NCBI GenBank assembly: GCA_964019165.1
Contig: OZ025283.1
Location: forward strand, 8,967,501-9,031,500
DNA length: 64,000 bases
Direction: 5' to 3'
Origin: Mastigias papua
Lineage: Eukaryota; Cnidaria; Scyphozoa; Rhizostomeae; Mastigiidae
In this document: positions 26,046 through 36,487 of the stretch, in pieces
How the letters are laid out: each line of letters opens with the position of its first letter
How positions within the stretch are numbered: the stretch's first letter is position 1
Position numbers and translations under genes: made by a program
The notes under the pieces: model-generated
What the model was told of the DNA's origin: nothing
The model's input: only the letters and a program-made list of their open reading frames with translations
Database searches by the model: none

Positions 26046-28400
26046 AAAAATGTCTGATTAGCTGTAAAATGGTATCAATACAGAACAAAACAGAAATAGT
26101 GTCAATACAATCGGCATGAAATAAACTGTGAAAATCGCAAATGGTTCTATTCTACATCATTTTCGTGTCTTTCAAGCCTTGTCCTCAAAATTAATACACA
26201 GGGGCTCTACTAAGCTTCAGGGACAGGAAAACTCCAAAAATTGATAAACATCTCCCCGTTTATTAGAGACCAAAGAGTAAAAATATATAGCAAAAACCAG
26301 TTTTTTAATTATGATGTAAAATTTGACCCAAAGGAATTGCTTAAAAATGATGCAAAGTATGAACAGTTCACTTAACATTAAAATCAATATACAATGAATC
26401 ATTAAAATAAATCCATAAATATTAACGCGCTATGAAAGACCAAATCTACAACTATTCATAAAAGATTATAGAAACTAACCAAGCTCCCATGATCTGGTTA
26501 ATATGCCACCACAGAATATTTATAGAACCTGTGAGGATAAAAATAACTTATGTACTTTATGGTGTAAAGTAGATCCAAAGGGTTTGTTGAAAATCATACG
26601 AAGTATGACAAAGACGTCATTTAAAATACCATAAGAAAAATATTTAAATTAATATGTAATGAACTTTTAAAGCAATTTTTTTCGACAAAAATTCAACGGC
26701 AAACAAATCGAAGTGAATTAAAATGCTACGAAGAAGCAAGTCTACAAGTATTCACAAAAAACTGAAAAAACTTTAAGCTCCTACACAAACTGGTAAATAT
26801 GGCACCCCATAATTATTACATGTCATGTAGTAAAAATCAGCTTATGAATGATGGTATGAATTTGATCCACAACCCTGTTCAAAAATCATGCAAATAATGA
26901 ACAAAATTCAGCTATGGTATCAGTAGATAAAATATTCGAATTAATATGTAATGATCTGTTAAAACAAACTATTCTACAAAAAGTAAAAGGAGACAAGTCT
27001 AAAAATTGCTACAGATAAGAAAGACTCAGTGTAAAAGAGTTGCCAACAAAGCAAAAAACAAGCAAATCTGCTTTAAACTGGCAAATCTGCCACTCCTGAA
27101 TTGCCACGAAAAATTTCATAAAGATCACTTTATGAGTTATGATGCAACATTCGAACCAAAGGCATTTTTGGATATCTTACAACATATGACAATTTGATTT
27201 ATGATATCAGATAATTTACCCAAACTAGCATGTAATAAAGCTATAAAGTGAATTTTCCAAATTCAAATAGACAACGTCTCAAAAGCCCCAACATGTTAAG
27301 AATATACAAGTCGAACAACAGCTGGTAATAAATTAAGATAAAAAAGTAACATCCAATCTTAGAATCTCCAAATAGTACTTCATAACAACTAGGTTATGAA
27401 CTATGATGTTACGTTTGAAGGGTTGTTGAAAATCACACAAAATATAAAGATTTCACTCATAACATCATTAGAAAATATATTATCCATATATACAAGTAGC
27501 TACAAATATATAAACATATTAGGAAAACAATTCAAAAATTATTGAAAAAAGACTTTCAACAGCAAGTTTATCACCAAAACCTAGTTAAGCTGTTAACCTA
27601 GAATTCCTAAGATTAATTCAGAGCAACTGGCTTATGAATTATGATTAGTAAACTTGGATATGAAAGCTTTGTTAAAAGTGATCTTAAATATAAAGGTTTA
27701 ATGAATAACATCATTAGATAAAATTTTCAAAGTTATATGCAATGAGGTACTAAATAAGTTCTTCTATAAAGATTAAAAAAACATCAGATGGGAGGTGCAG
27801 CTTAATAACAAAGCGCAGAATGAGGACGATGAGAAATGGAGTCACTCTGGTCAACAGTATTATAATTGTGACATATCCAGGCTAGTTACAGATATAGATA
27901 TTCCGTTAAATAAAGAAAACCCAAGGTAAAAGGAGACAATCTAAGCAAAAGATTAAATCCTTACCAGCCTTTCCCTTTGGGTGCTTTCGTGTTTGCTTGC
28001 TTTGTATCTGGTGCCACTCTTGTGAATATAAGTGGAAAACTTCGCCTCTACATATGTTGACGATGGGAAGGCTAAAAGGTCCGATTTAGTTTAAGCTTGG
28101 ATTGTCTCATTGTTCGTTCTCATCCTACGATACGAAAAGAAATAAGTACAAGTTTATTAACGTGCTTAGAAAGAAAAAGTCTACAGCTATTGACAAAAGA
28201 TTAAAAAAAATTAAAAATTAGCTATCCACAATCTACATAAACTGTCAACCTAGAATCATTAAAAATCACGTCAGAAAACTAGTTCAATTATTATACTGTA
28301 AAGCTTCATCCAAAAGCTTTGTTGGAAATCATACAAAGTTTGAAACTTTTACTTTTTCCTTCATTAGAGAAAACGTTCAAGTTATTATGTAATGACTTGC

Positions 28401-30360
28401 TTTTAAAATATATGTTATTTTAAAGTATATGTGGCACATGTGGCATGTCCTGTCCATTTTAGTTTGTTATCAATTTGGATACCTAAATATTTAACGCAAG
28501 TCTTTTGACCATAAGATCTTTTTTTAAATAGACATCAATGGAAGCTAATTACTCAAAACTCGGGTCACAACTAAAGGAGTTAGCAACAAATAGATAAAAA
28601 TTATTCCTGATAACTCTAATCATAGCGTGATTTCATTTGTTCGGCAGAATTTTCAATTGCCTCCTATGATACAATAAGAAAGGAAATATATTTCAGATTT
28701 CTTCTGATTCCTATTCATACACATAATAATTTCTACTATTTTTATTACAATTTGTATTTCTATATACTAAAGAACTGCTCAATTTTTTTGAAGCTTCGTT
28801 TTAATTGCAAATGGCTATATTCGACGCTTTTCGGCTTGTCTAGATTTGCTTTCATAATTTCAATAATCTTTAACAGATTTCTATCAAAATACTTCTTAAC
28901 CCTAAAATTTGTTGTTCTTTGGATGGAATTTTGAAGTTGAATTTGAGGAGTTTTTGGTGTGAAAATTCGCAATAAAGAGAGATTACCTTCAAATGGGATT
29001 GAGATGAGATTTGGGGTACTGATGGAAAAAAGGGTGCATTGGAGCTCTCACACTTACACTCAAGTTGATAAGTGCATTGTGGGAGCACTCCTTTTATGCT
29101 CTCTAAGGACAATTCTAGCTTAAAATGAAAGTTACTATAGCTCTACATGAGCCAAAGAACTTCAAACGTTTATTCTTGCCCATGCAAGTAATGTAAAACC
29201 ATTTGTTTTTCTCAAATTCTTGCTGTTCGTTAAAGACAAAGACAAATCAGTGAAAACTGGCAATTTGCTATATCCTTCTGTGCGGAATCCTCCGTGATGT
29301 TGCCTGAAAATTTATGTCCTAGACCAATACAGGTCTATAAAACTGCCTTAATATTTACTAGAAAACATGGCAAAAATGACTTCGAACTTCACCAAATGTT
29401 AAGATATACAATCTTTTCCAAACATGGAATAAAGCGGTGAATTTACTCAATTTGGATAGGATATGAACCTACATCAGCGAAAGATCCTAACTGAACAACT
29501 ATGGAAAACTTTGCATGTTTTATTCAAATTGTCTTAGATTTTTCTCTACTCCTCGGTATAGAACATGATTATACGTAGAACTTACAGGTCATCAAAGCGA
29601 TTATCTTTACACTTTGGGTGTTGGTTTACATATAGACCGAGTAACAGCTCCTACTCTTAAGAGGACTCCCTTTCCAACAGAATTCACAGAGACTTCATAC
29701 AATTCCCCAAATATTGAAGGAGGCTTTATTGGATCAGAATCTTGTCACAAATAAGCCAATTCCCTTTTTCACAAAACTTGTTGTATCTTATCTGGTATCT
29801 TATAAACTATAGCACTTCTAACTAAAATATTTATAAGGTTTCTCGCTTTTTGAGGGGTCAATACAAAATATTCTTCAATACTAATGAAAGGCTATTCTTT
29901 CCTTGAAATCAGTGTAATATACAGAGCAACTAAATTAATTGCATTGAAGTGTCTATATTATAAGCATATGAAATGTAGCTATAGTTGCAAAAGTTTATAT
30001 GAATAACATAATTCACCAAGGAACTGAGAATAGTGATCTTGTTACGTATCCTTAGGTAACATATGGTGAAAGGAGAAGGGGGAGGGGGATGAAAACACTC
30101 ACAGCAGTCTCATGCTTAGTTGGAAAAAGGCAAATATAACTGACAATTTCCTGTAAGCTTTTAAGTCTTGTACTCCACAAAGTATAACATGAGAGCATGA
30201 TGGCCGAAGCAAAGTTATCAAAAAAATATATAGAGTCATGTAATTAATTGTACTACGTATGAGCAGAGCAAGAGTGGTATTTTTTATAGCAAATCTATGC
30301 CACAAATAGGCAAATGAATTAGATGAGCCCAGGTGTGAAAATTAAATCTACTTTACAAAT
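28401..30360. other. No supported gene
   Basis: AT-rich DNA with short minus-strand ORFs only. Around 29040-29102 there is an imperfect inverted repeat (GGAGCTCTCACAC versus GGAGTGCTCCCACA on the other strand). On the minus strand this also reads ATAAAAGG followed by GAGTGTAAGTG, a TATA-like plus donor-like pair. This is too weak to call a promoter. Confidence 0.35.
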
Positions 30361-30703
30361 ACACGTTCTTTTTTATAAGAAAAACACTTTTTTTCCTGAA
30401 GCTCAATTTTCTTAACTTTTCACGAATATGAGGCTTAGATTTTCTTAAGATTTTCTTAACTTTTGCAGGAATAAAATGGCTGAAACTGGCTACTCTGTAT
30501 TTGCTGAGGCACCGTAAGTCTCGATCTTTGTACGAGAGTTTGCAAAAATGAGAAAATATCAATTTCTGGCATATAAAGAAGATGAACTCTGATTTTCTCA
30601 GCATTTTCTTGAACTTGAGCCTTGGGATTTTCTTAGGATTTTCTTAAGATTTCGGCCATTTGAGCCTCATTTTCTTATAAACTTTTTCTTATAAAAAAGG
30701 TGT
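30361..30703. mobile_element. 343-bp inverted-repeat element, termini ACAC-TTTTTTATAAGAAAAA
   Basis: The left end reads ACACGTTCTTTTTTATAAGA and the right end, on the other strand, ACACCTTTTTTATAAGAAAA. The interior contains repeated GATTTTCTTAAGATTTTC phrases. A minus-strand ORF at 30353-30604 is a translation of these. It is likely a non-autonomous DNA transposon. Related ends are found at 3535 and 4556 inside macro-repeat copy A. Confidence 0.6.
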
Positions 30704-31418
30704 AAGCAAATGATTTACGAAAATCTGATTCTGAAAAAGAACTCGCAAAGCAAAGGTTTACTCCCAAATCAAAATATTTAAGGTGACCTATTGTGGACCA
30801 AATAATCTATTAACAAAGAAGATTGCTACCTTCCTGTAAACGTTTTTCACTCACGTTTTCCAGAAAGCCATTACCCAAAAACACATTCCTGTGTACTCTT
30901 AAGTCCCAAATAGGTGGGGTAGGGGGTTGAAAATTTCCTAAAAAACCTACAAGCCAATAAACAGGGGGGGGCTGGAATAAACAGAGTAAATAAAAATTTC
31001 TCTAATAATCATAGCTATAGATACGCTTCACAAGTTGTTTCAATTGTAATCAAAATCAAAAACATGATTTCTCTCTTAATACTTGACTGAAGTACAGACT
31101 CAAAAATAATAAACAATGGTCTGGAATAATGATGCCCAGGGTGGATCTTTTCAAAAAAATAACAAGTGAAGGGCTACATTTATTTGGGATTCAAGAATAG
31201 CACCTGTCACCTATGTAACACTGTATCTTTATACTGTTGGGTTACACAAACCCAAAAATCCTTGTTAAGATTGTCTAAGAATGCTTTAGAATTAAACCAT
31301 GAACAAAAAAGCTAAGAAAGTTTCAGTGGCCAGTCTGGAAACTTTACTGTGCACCCTGAAGACCTTCAGTGCATAGTTTGAGTAGAATGTGTGCAAATCC
31401 AATTATCTGCAGAATTTC
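30704..31418. other. No supported gene; contains the G-rich dispersed motif
   Basis: At about 30905-30995 the GGGGGGGCTGGAATAAACAG phrase (third locus of the dispersed motif) follows a GGTGGGGTAGGGGGTTG run. Nothing else is recognised. Confidence 0.45.
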
Positions 31419-31900
31419 ATTTCATTCATTTAGGGAGGTTGCCCTTCAACATAGTTGTTTTTCAAGGAGCCCTCCATTAAAACATTTACAATATAATCTA
31501 AGAAATAAAAAATTGAAACAAAGTCCTAAAAAATAATTACAATGACTATTATATACAATAAAAGAAAAAGCAATTTAAAGGAAAGAGTGAAAAACTGCCG
31601 CATCTCTAGAGGGACTTTTTAAATATAGTCAGAGGTGATGCCTGCTTTAAACCAGCTGATAAGCTGTTCCAAGCAATATTTTCAGACTTGTGATAGAACA
31701 TTTTGTACTAAAGAACTTCACTATTGTTTGAAAACACAGGAACATACTTTTGGCATGCTGAAAAAATGTTTCTTGTCTGACACTTATTAGAGTATAAAAC
31801 ATTGGATAATGACCAAAAGGTGAATGGCTTTTTAGAACTTTAGTGAAATTTTGTACTAATTTCAGTGCATGTTTTAAAAGTTTCCAGACAGGTTCAGTAT
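31419..31900 (-). pseudogene. 3'-end relic of a CR1/L2-type retrotransposon
   Basis: On the minus strand the sequence around 31675-31606 reads FYHKSENIAWNSLSAGLKQ and continues to a stop codon at 31606. AWNSLS is the typical C-terminal tail motif of this reverse transcriptase group (the intact copy at 34286 has YWNSLS). Upstream the frame shifts and is broken. Downstream a GGGAGG...CCTCC hairpin at 31433-31475 matches the 3'-end hairpins at 34081 and 63392. A TTTCATTTCATTCATTT run at the end is the simple-sequence tail. All N-terminal parts are missing. Confidence 0.7.
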
Positions 31901-32396
31901 TGAGTAAATAAAAACTTTCCTATAAATGTATAGCATAGACTTTTTCCTAGAGGGGTACTCATATATATTTAGGATAGGGGTGCTCAGGCTGGGGTACAAA
32001 CCATCAGCCCAAAAAATTATTTCTAGCATAGAAATTGACCCAAAAAATAATTTTTCCTGCCTTGCACACCCAAAAAAATAACAAAGAAAATCTGTTCCAT
32101 AGATGATCAGGAGATCATAAACACAGTACAGAAGCAGGTATACTATATTTATCAAAGATATGCAATTTACATCACCTTGTAGTTTCACTTTCGCATTATT
32201 GCTAAAAACCTTTCACATTTTACAGCCAGTATACTATCTGGGGCTGCGAGTTAGCGTCATGTTTATGCTGTTTATATGTTGAGCCTTTGATGGGTTTTTG
32301 ATTGAGTAAGAATGTAGTGAAGACTGTTGACTACTTTCTGAAGATACCAGAAGTCTCAAAGAGAAAGAAATCATTCTTATCTGAATGAGTTGTGTT
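31901..32396. other. No supported gene
   Basis: A minus-strand ORF of 104 codons (31874-32188) is rich in Tyr, Ile and Leu and lacks a recognisable motif. The CCCAAAAAA(T/A)TA phrase repeats three times between 32010 and 32080, suggesting a small unnamed dispersed repeat. Confidence 0.35.
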
Positions 32397-33060
32397 TGGA
32401 TCCCTGAAAAGCAGCCATTCTTGGTTGATGGGGCCACAGTGATTAAAAAATTTAAAATGAAATGAATGAAAATGAAAAGAAATGAAATGGGCAATATCAT
32501 ATATTTAATCATGAATTTTCATCAGCTTAAATTACAAAAATTAAAATATAAAAACAAATATATATAACTTACTAATCAATGTTCATCTAAATAATCTATA
32601 ACTTACTAATAAATTTACGAGAATGCCAGATTGTCTTGGCACTTGTATAGAAAAAATTTGTTTTAGAGAACTCAAGATTGAGTCTTGGGATGTCTAAATC
32701 TTGCTGATTTCTTGTTTGATATTTTGAAATCTGGGATCTGGTGATGAGTTTCCCGTTCAAGCTCTCTGGGCACAGACCGTTAAGGATTTTGTAGATCATT
32801 ATTGCCCTATCAAATCTGATCAAGTTGGAAACTGAGAGCCAGTTACAAGTCCACCCATCTTTCAATCTGGAGCTCTCAATCAGTGTCCGTGCTCTGTTTT
32901 GAAGACACTGGAGATGATCAAGTTTTGTATTTGATAAACTGCCCCACAACTCATCACTGTATCGCAAATGACTCTCGAGCAGCGCCCTATACCCTTGGTC
33001 TAGTTTCGACTGCAGCAACAGGAAATCAGATTTTTAATTCCAGACAGATCCAGCATTGGG
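32397..33060 (-). pseudogene. 5'-truncated reverse transcriptase C-terminal fragment
   Basis: The minus-strand frame 33018-32596 has 140 codons. It reads YRALLESHLRYSDELWGSL, then LDHLQCLQNRAR, FDRAIMIYKILNGLCPESL and KTIWHSRKFI. These are the conserved post-RT thumb and tail blocks of CR1/L2-like elements (compare SIVEPHFRYCCSVWG and LQRLQNRAARI in the copy at 34286). The catalytic palm and endonuclease are absent. It belongs to a different family from the intact copy, since identity is limited to those conserved positions. A weak 3'-end hairpin-like segment is near 32397-32436 and an ATTTC-type tail near 32460-32490. Confidence 0.75.
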
Positions 33061-33252
33061 CCAAAAACCCCATTATATAATCAGCTGATCTTTTTGGGTA
33101 AAGTATTCAGTTGTTCTGCTACAGGATCTTTACAGATAGAACTGTCTATTGAGCTAATTCCAAGTAAACTTAAACTAATCTGTCGATGAGAAGCGAATAA
33201 TTGCTGGAAAATGTGAACTGGAATGTTTAGATATATGTAAATGTATGAAGCG

Positions 33253-33687
33253 TACCATGGCTGATTTGGCCAACATATCTCTCAAACTTCTTAAAGTTAA
33301 GATTGGCGGCAAGACATGCGGCCGCGCGTTGTGAGGCACGGCCGCATGTTATAATGTGCGGCGGCACAACTTAACCTTAACACTTCTTAAAGTTAAGACT
33401 GGCGGCAAGACGTGCGGCCGCATGTTATAAAGTGCGACTACACAACTTAACTTTCCAACCTCTTAAAGTTAAGATTAGCGGCAAGACATGCGGCCGCGTG
33501 TTATAAAGTGCAGCCGCATGTCTTGTCGCCAGTCTTAACTTTAAGCGGTTGAAACGTTAAGTTGTGTGGCCGCACGTCTTGCCGCATATAACGCGGGGTC
33601 GCGCCTTATAATGTGCGGCCGAATGTCTTGCCGCCAATCGTAACTTTAAGAAGTGTGAGAGATATGTTGGCCAAATCAGCCACGGTA
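33253..33687. mobile_element. GC-rich foldback DNA element, unit 1 (435 bp)
   Basis: The ends are inverted: TACCATGGCTGATTTGGCC at the left and the complement of TACCGTGGCTGATTTGGCC at the right, each continuing into CAACATATCTCTCA, CTTCTTAAAGTTAAGA and GGCGGCAAGACATGCGG. The body is a set of sub-repeats around TGCGGCCGC in both orientations that can fold back on itself. There is no ORF. TA at both outer edges could be the target-site duplication (mariner-like), with termini CCRTGGCTGATTTGGCC. The GC content contrasts sharply with the AT-rich flanks. Confidence 0.8.
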
Positions 33688-33935
33688 GGTGCGGCCGCGT
33701 GATACGACGCGCGACCGCGATTTTTGACTTTGAGATTTAGCAACTTTGATTGAATAATCAAAACGTGCGGCCGCGCCTTATAACGTCCACCCGCACGTCT
33801 TCCCGCTAGTCTTAACTTTAAGAAGTTTTAAGGTTAAGTTGTGCGGCCGTGATTCATAACGTGCGTCCACATGTCTTGCCGCCAATCTTAACTTTAAGAA
33901 GTGTGAGAGATATGTTGGCCAAATCAGCCACGGTA
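33688..33935. mobile_element. Foldback element, unit 2 (248 bp, right-half type)
   Basis: Starts GGTGCGGCCGCGTGATACGA directly after unit 1 and ends with the same terminal block (TTGGCCAAATCAGCCACGGTA). It has no left terminal repeat, so it is a tandem, half-type copy. It is nearly identical to unit 3, which supports a recent local duplication. Confidence 0.8.
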
Positions 33936-34080
33936 GGTGCGGCCGCGTGATACGACGCGCGACCGCGATTTTTGACTTTGAGACTTAGCAACTTTGATTG
34001 AATAATCAAAACATGCGGCCGCGCCTTATAATGTGCACCCGCACGTCTATATATATATATATATATTTCAATTCTTTATA

Positions 34081-34123
34081 GGAGGGTAGCTCTTCAGCAA
34101 TGCTGATTTTCAAGAGGCCCTCC
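34081..34123 (-). promoter_or_regulatory. Conserved 3'-end hairpin of the retrotransposon
   Basis: GGAGGGTAGC and the distal GGCCCTCC can pair, with CAGCA/TGCTG pairing inside. The same hairpin, with different bases, occurs at 31433-31475 and 63392-63435. In related elements such as L2 and eel UnaL2, a 3' stem-loop is recognised by the reverse transcriptase; that role is inferred here. Confidence 0.6.
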
Positions 34124-34285
34124 ACTTAAAAAGTTTACAATTTATTAAAATAATAGCTACTTAAAATACCTAATTACCTAATTACAATTTTTCAGTCGAT
34201 TACCTAAAGTTATTAAAGTATATTAAAATCTAAAACAAAATTAAACTAAAATGAGAATAAAAACCACTGCTGAAAATAGCCAGAT

Positions 34286-36274
34286 TTACATAAAAGAGGC
34301 TTTAAAGCTGGCCAAGTTTACGGCTTTCTTTGACTCAACTGAGAGGCTGTTCCAATATTTCGCTCCTCTGAATGAAAAACATCTTTGACCAGTTGCAGTT
34401 TTCATTAGTGGTAACTTTAGGTCATTTGAAGTATTTCGCAAGATGTGGACAGAGTTTTGAGAGTTTCTCGAGAAAAGTTCGGTCAGATATTGTGGAGCAT
34501 AACCATTTAGTGCCTTAAATACCATGATTTTAGTCTCAGAACCGATCATTTCCTCAACTGTTTGCCAACCAAGACTTTTAATAAGGGGCGCGGCGGAGTC
34601 ATCATAACGACCACCAGTAATTATTCTAGCAGCCCTGTTTTGGAGTCTCTGCAAGCGGGTTTTTTCTATTGAACTACAGCAACCCCAGACAGAGCAACAG
34701 TATCGGAAGTGCGGTTCCACAATACTTTTGTACAAATTGATCAGGGTTGTCGAAGGGACGAGGCTCTTAGAATATTTCAGAAAACCAATAGCTCTCGAAA
34801 CCTTCGACACGACATATTTTATATGTTCCTTCCAATCAAGGTTTTGATCGATTTGTACACCAAGGTATTTTGTCTTGTCAACTATGGCTAGACTATTTTC
34901 CCAAATTTTAAGATCAAATGTTTCATCAGAATTTTTGATGGATCTATGCTTAGATCTTGAGCAAATGAGCATAGAGTGAGTTTTAGCGACATTTAGCGAT
35001 ATTTTGTTTCCTTTTAACCAGGTCTCAAGATTCCTGAGATCATCATTAATATCCTCATTCAGCTGAGTCAAATCCTTAGATTTGTAAGAAAGGCTAGTAT
35101 CGTCAGCATACATGGAAACGGTTGAATTATGAATACCACTTGGAAGGTCATTGATGTAAACAAGGAATAGAAGGGGGCCAAGGCACGAGCCTTGCGGTAC
35201 ACCAACTTCAATATAGTCAGTTTCTGAGTCCATACCCCCAACCCGACAAAATTGCTTTCTGTTTGAAAGATATGATTCGAACCATGTAAGTTCCCTGTTG
35301 CGAATGCCATAATGCATTAGTTTTTTGCAGAGGATCTCATGGTCAACTGTATCGAAGGCCTTTTTCAGGTCGATAAATACTGAGCCTAGAAATTGTCCTG
35401 TGTCAATTCCCTTGTACCACTCGTCAGTATTCTTCAGTAAACAGGAAACTGTGGAATGGAGTTCTCTGAAACCAGATTGGCCCTTATAGAGAAGGCCGCC
35501 CCCGTTTAGATATTGGTATAATTGATTGAATACTAGTTTTTCAAAGAGCTTCGATATGACAGGAAGGACAGAAATAGGGCGATAATTTGATTTTATAGCC
35601 TTTTCGCCATCTTTGTATATTGGTGTTACCCTGGCTGTCTTCCAACTGGCAGGAAATACGCCAGTTTTAAGAGATAAATTGAAAATGAGAGCAAGAGAAT
35701 TCTCTATGGCTGGCAAGGCAACTTTTAGAAAAAAGCTCGAGATACCATCTACCCCAGAGCCCATTGTAGTTTTGATCTTGCCAATTGCTTCTCTAATATC
35801 TTGCAGCCCAATAGGTTTAAATTCAAACATTAGATTTCCTTGGTTCAGTTGGTACTCACCTGACAGAAGAGGGTTGGGAGTATCCTCAATCTCCTCTGCA
35901 AGGGCTTTTCCAACTGAGCAAAAATACTTATTCATAATATCGGAAATCTCTTTCTTATTACTAATATTCTTACCATCTTGTTTCATGAGATTAATATTAG
36001 TAGACTTGGATCGTTTATTCATCAGCTGATTTAAGGTTTTCCAAGTCTCTTTCATATTACCTTGGGAACTTTGAATTTTTGTAGTGAAATATTGACGTTT
36101 TAAGTCTATATTTAGCCTATTGACCTTGTTTCTTACATGTCTATAAGAGGCCAGCAGGAGAGGGGACCCAGACTTAACAGCTGCTTTCTTGAGCTTATCT
36201 CTGCTCCTAATTAGTGCCTTAAGATCATTGTTTATCCATGGGCAGTATTTCTCAGAAACACGAATGGTTTTCAT
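34286..36274 (-). CDS. Non-LTR retrotransposon reverse transcriptase ORF (662 codons, intact)
   Basis: Encodes the reverse transcriptase of a CR1/L2-like (Jockey-superfamily) element, which copies its own RNA into DNA at a nicked chromosomal target. Counting from the first ATG: residues 1-150 are the linker between endonuclease and RT (WINNDLKALIRSRDKLKK). About 155-400 is the RT palm, with NYRPISVLPVISKLFEK at 230-246, FIDLKKAFDTV at 300-310, GVPQGSCLGPLL at 358-369 and the YADDT box at 389-393. The catalytic aspartates are D302, D391 and D392. TKYLGVQID at 468-476 begins the thumb, then HFRYCCSVWG, LQRLQNRAARI and the YWNSLS tail at 640-645. There is no stop or frameshift, and the frame stays open for 26 more codons up to the truncation at 36352. 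The endonuclease is absent, so this copy cannot move by itself, but its intactness suggests recent insertion. Confidence 0.95.
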   Translation of the reverse strand: MKTIRVSEKYCPWINNDLKALIRSRDKLKKAAVKSGSPLLLASYRHVRNKVNRLNIDLKRQYFTTKIQSSQGNMKETWKTLNQLMNKRSKSTNINLMKQDGKNISNKKEISDIMNKYFCSVGKALAEEIEDTPNPLLSGEYQLNQGNLMFEFKPIGLQDIREAIGKIKTTMGSGVDGISSFFLKVALPAIENSLALIFNLSLKTGVFPASWKTARVTPIYKDGEKAIKSNYRPISVLPVISKLFEKLVFNQLYQYLNGGGLLYKGQSGFRELHSTVSCLLKNTDEWYKGIDTGQFLGSVFIDLKKAFDTVDHEILCKKLMHYGIRNRELTWFESYLSNRKQFCRVGGMDSETDYIEVGVPQGSCLGPLLFLVYINDLPSGIHNSTVSMYADDTSLSYKSKDLTQLNEDINDDLRNLETWLKGNKISLNVAKTHSMLICSRSKHRSIKNSDETFDLKIWENSLAIVDKTKYLGVQIDQNLDWKEHIKYVVSKVSRAIGFLKYSKSLVPSTTLINLYKSIVEPHFRYCCSVWGCCSSIEKTRLQRLQNRAARIITGGRYDDSAAPLIKSLGWQTVEEMIGSETKIMVFKALNGYAPQYLTELFSRNSQNSVHILRNTSNDLKLPLMKTATGQRCFSFRGAKYWNSLSVESKKAVNLASFKASFM

Positions 36275-36487
36275 AGGGGCATGTTTCTCAACAATATAAG
36301 AAAAGATATTTGTCCATTCTTGTACGAGCGAGTCTAAATGGTCAGATTTACTTCCCGCTAGTCTTAACTTTAAGAAGTTTTAAGGTTAAGTTGTGCGGCC
36401 GTGATTCATAACGTGCGTCCGCATGTCTTGCCGCCAATCTTAACTTTAAGAAGTTTGAGAGATATGTTGGCCAAATCAGCCACGGTA

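Larger units (their letters stand above)
24956..28400. repeat. Degenerate 240-300-bp tandem repeat, right block
   Basis: Anchors resembling AATTATGATGTAAA occur at about 25047, 25337, 25533, 26308, 26556, 26848, 27137, 27400, 27636 and 28296, giving spacings of 236-292 bases where units are adjacent. Each carries ATCCAAA, a TTGAAAATCATAC run, ATGAACATTTCA and a GTAATGA phrase. The family flanks the ~83-bp satellite on both sides. No ORF is conserved between units. Confidence 0.7.
34049..36352 (-). mobile_element. 5'-truncated CR1/L2-type non-LTR retrotransposon
   Basis: A minus-strand insertion of about 2.3 kb. At its 3' end (low coordinates) it has an AT dinucleotide tail of about 22 bases (34049-34070) preceded by a conserved hairpin. 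At its 5' end the reading frame is already open at the first base, so the endonuclease-bearing part was never copied (5' truncation, usual for target-primed reverse transcription). The target-site duplication is at most CT (34047-34048 and 36351-36352). Confidence 0.9.
33936..36487. mobile_element. Foldback element, unit 3, split by a retrotransposon
   Basis: The left part 33936-34048 (113 bp) matches 33688-33800 of unit 2. The right part 36353-36487 (135 bp) matches 33801-33935. Together they rebuild a 248-bp unit with nothing missing. The gap is exactly the retrotransposon insertion 34049-36352. The split point lies in ACGTCT/TCCCGC. Confidence 0.9.

Noticed and set aside
29040..29110. TATA-like ATAAAAGG with a GTAAGT donor on the minus strand
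   Set aside because: Both motifs are short and common in AT-rich DNA, and the connecting frame is not clearly coding.
35613..36029. 138-codon plus-strand ORF
   Set aside because: Antisense shadow of the reverse transcriptase frame.
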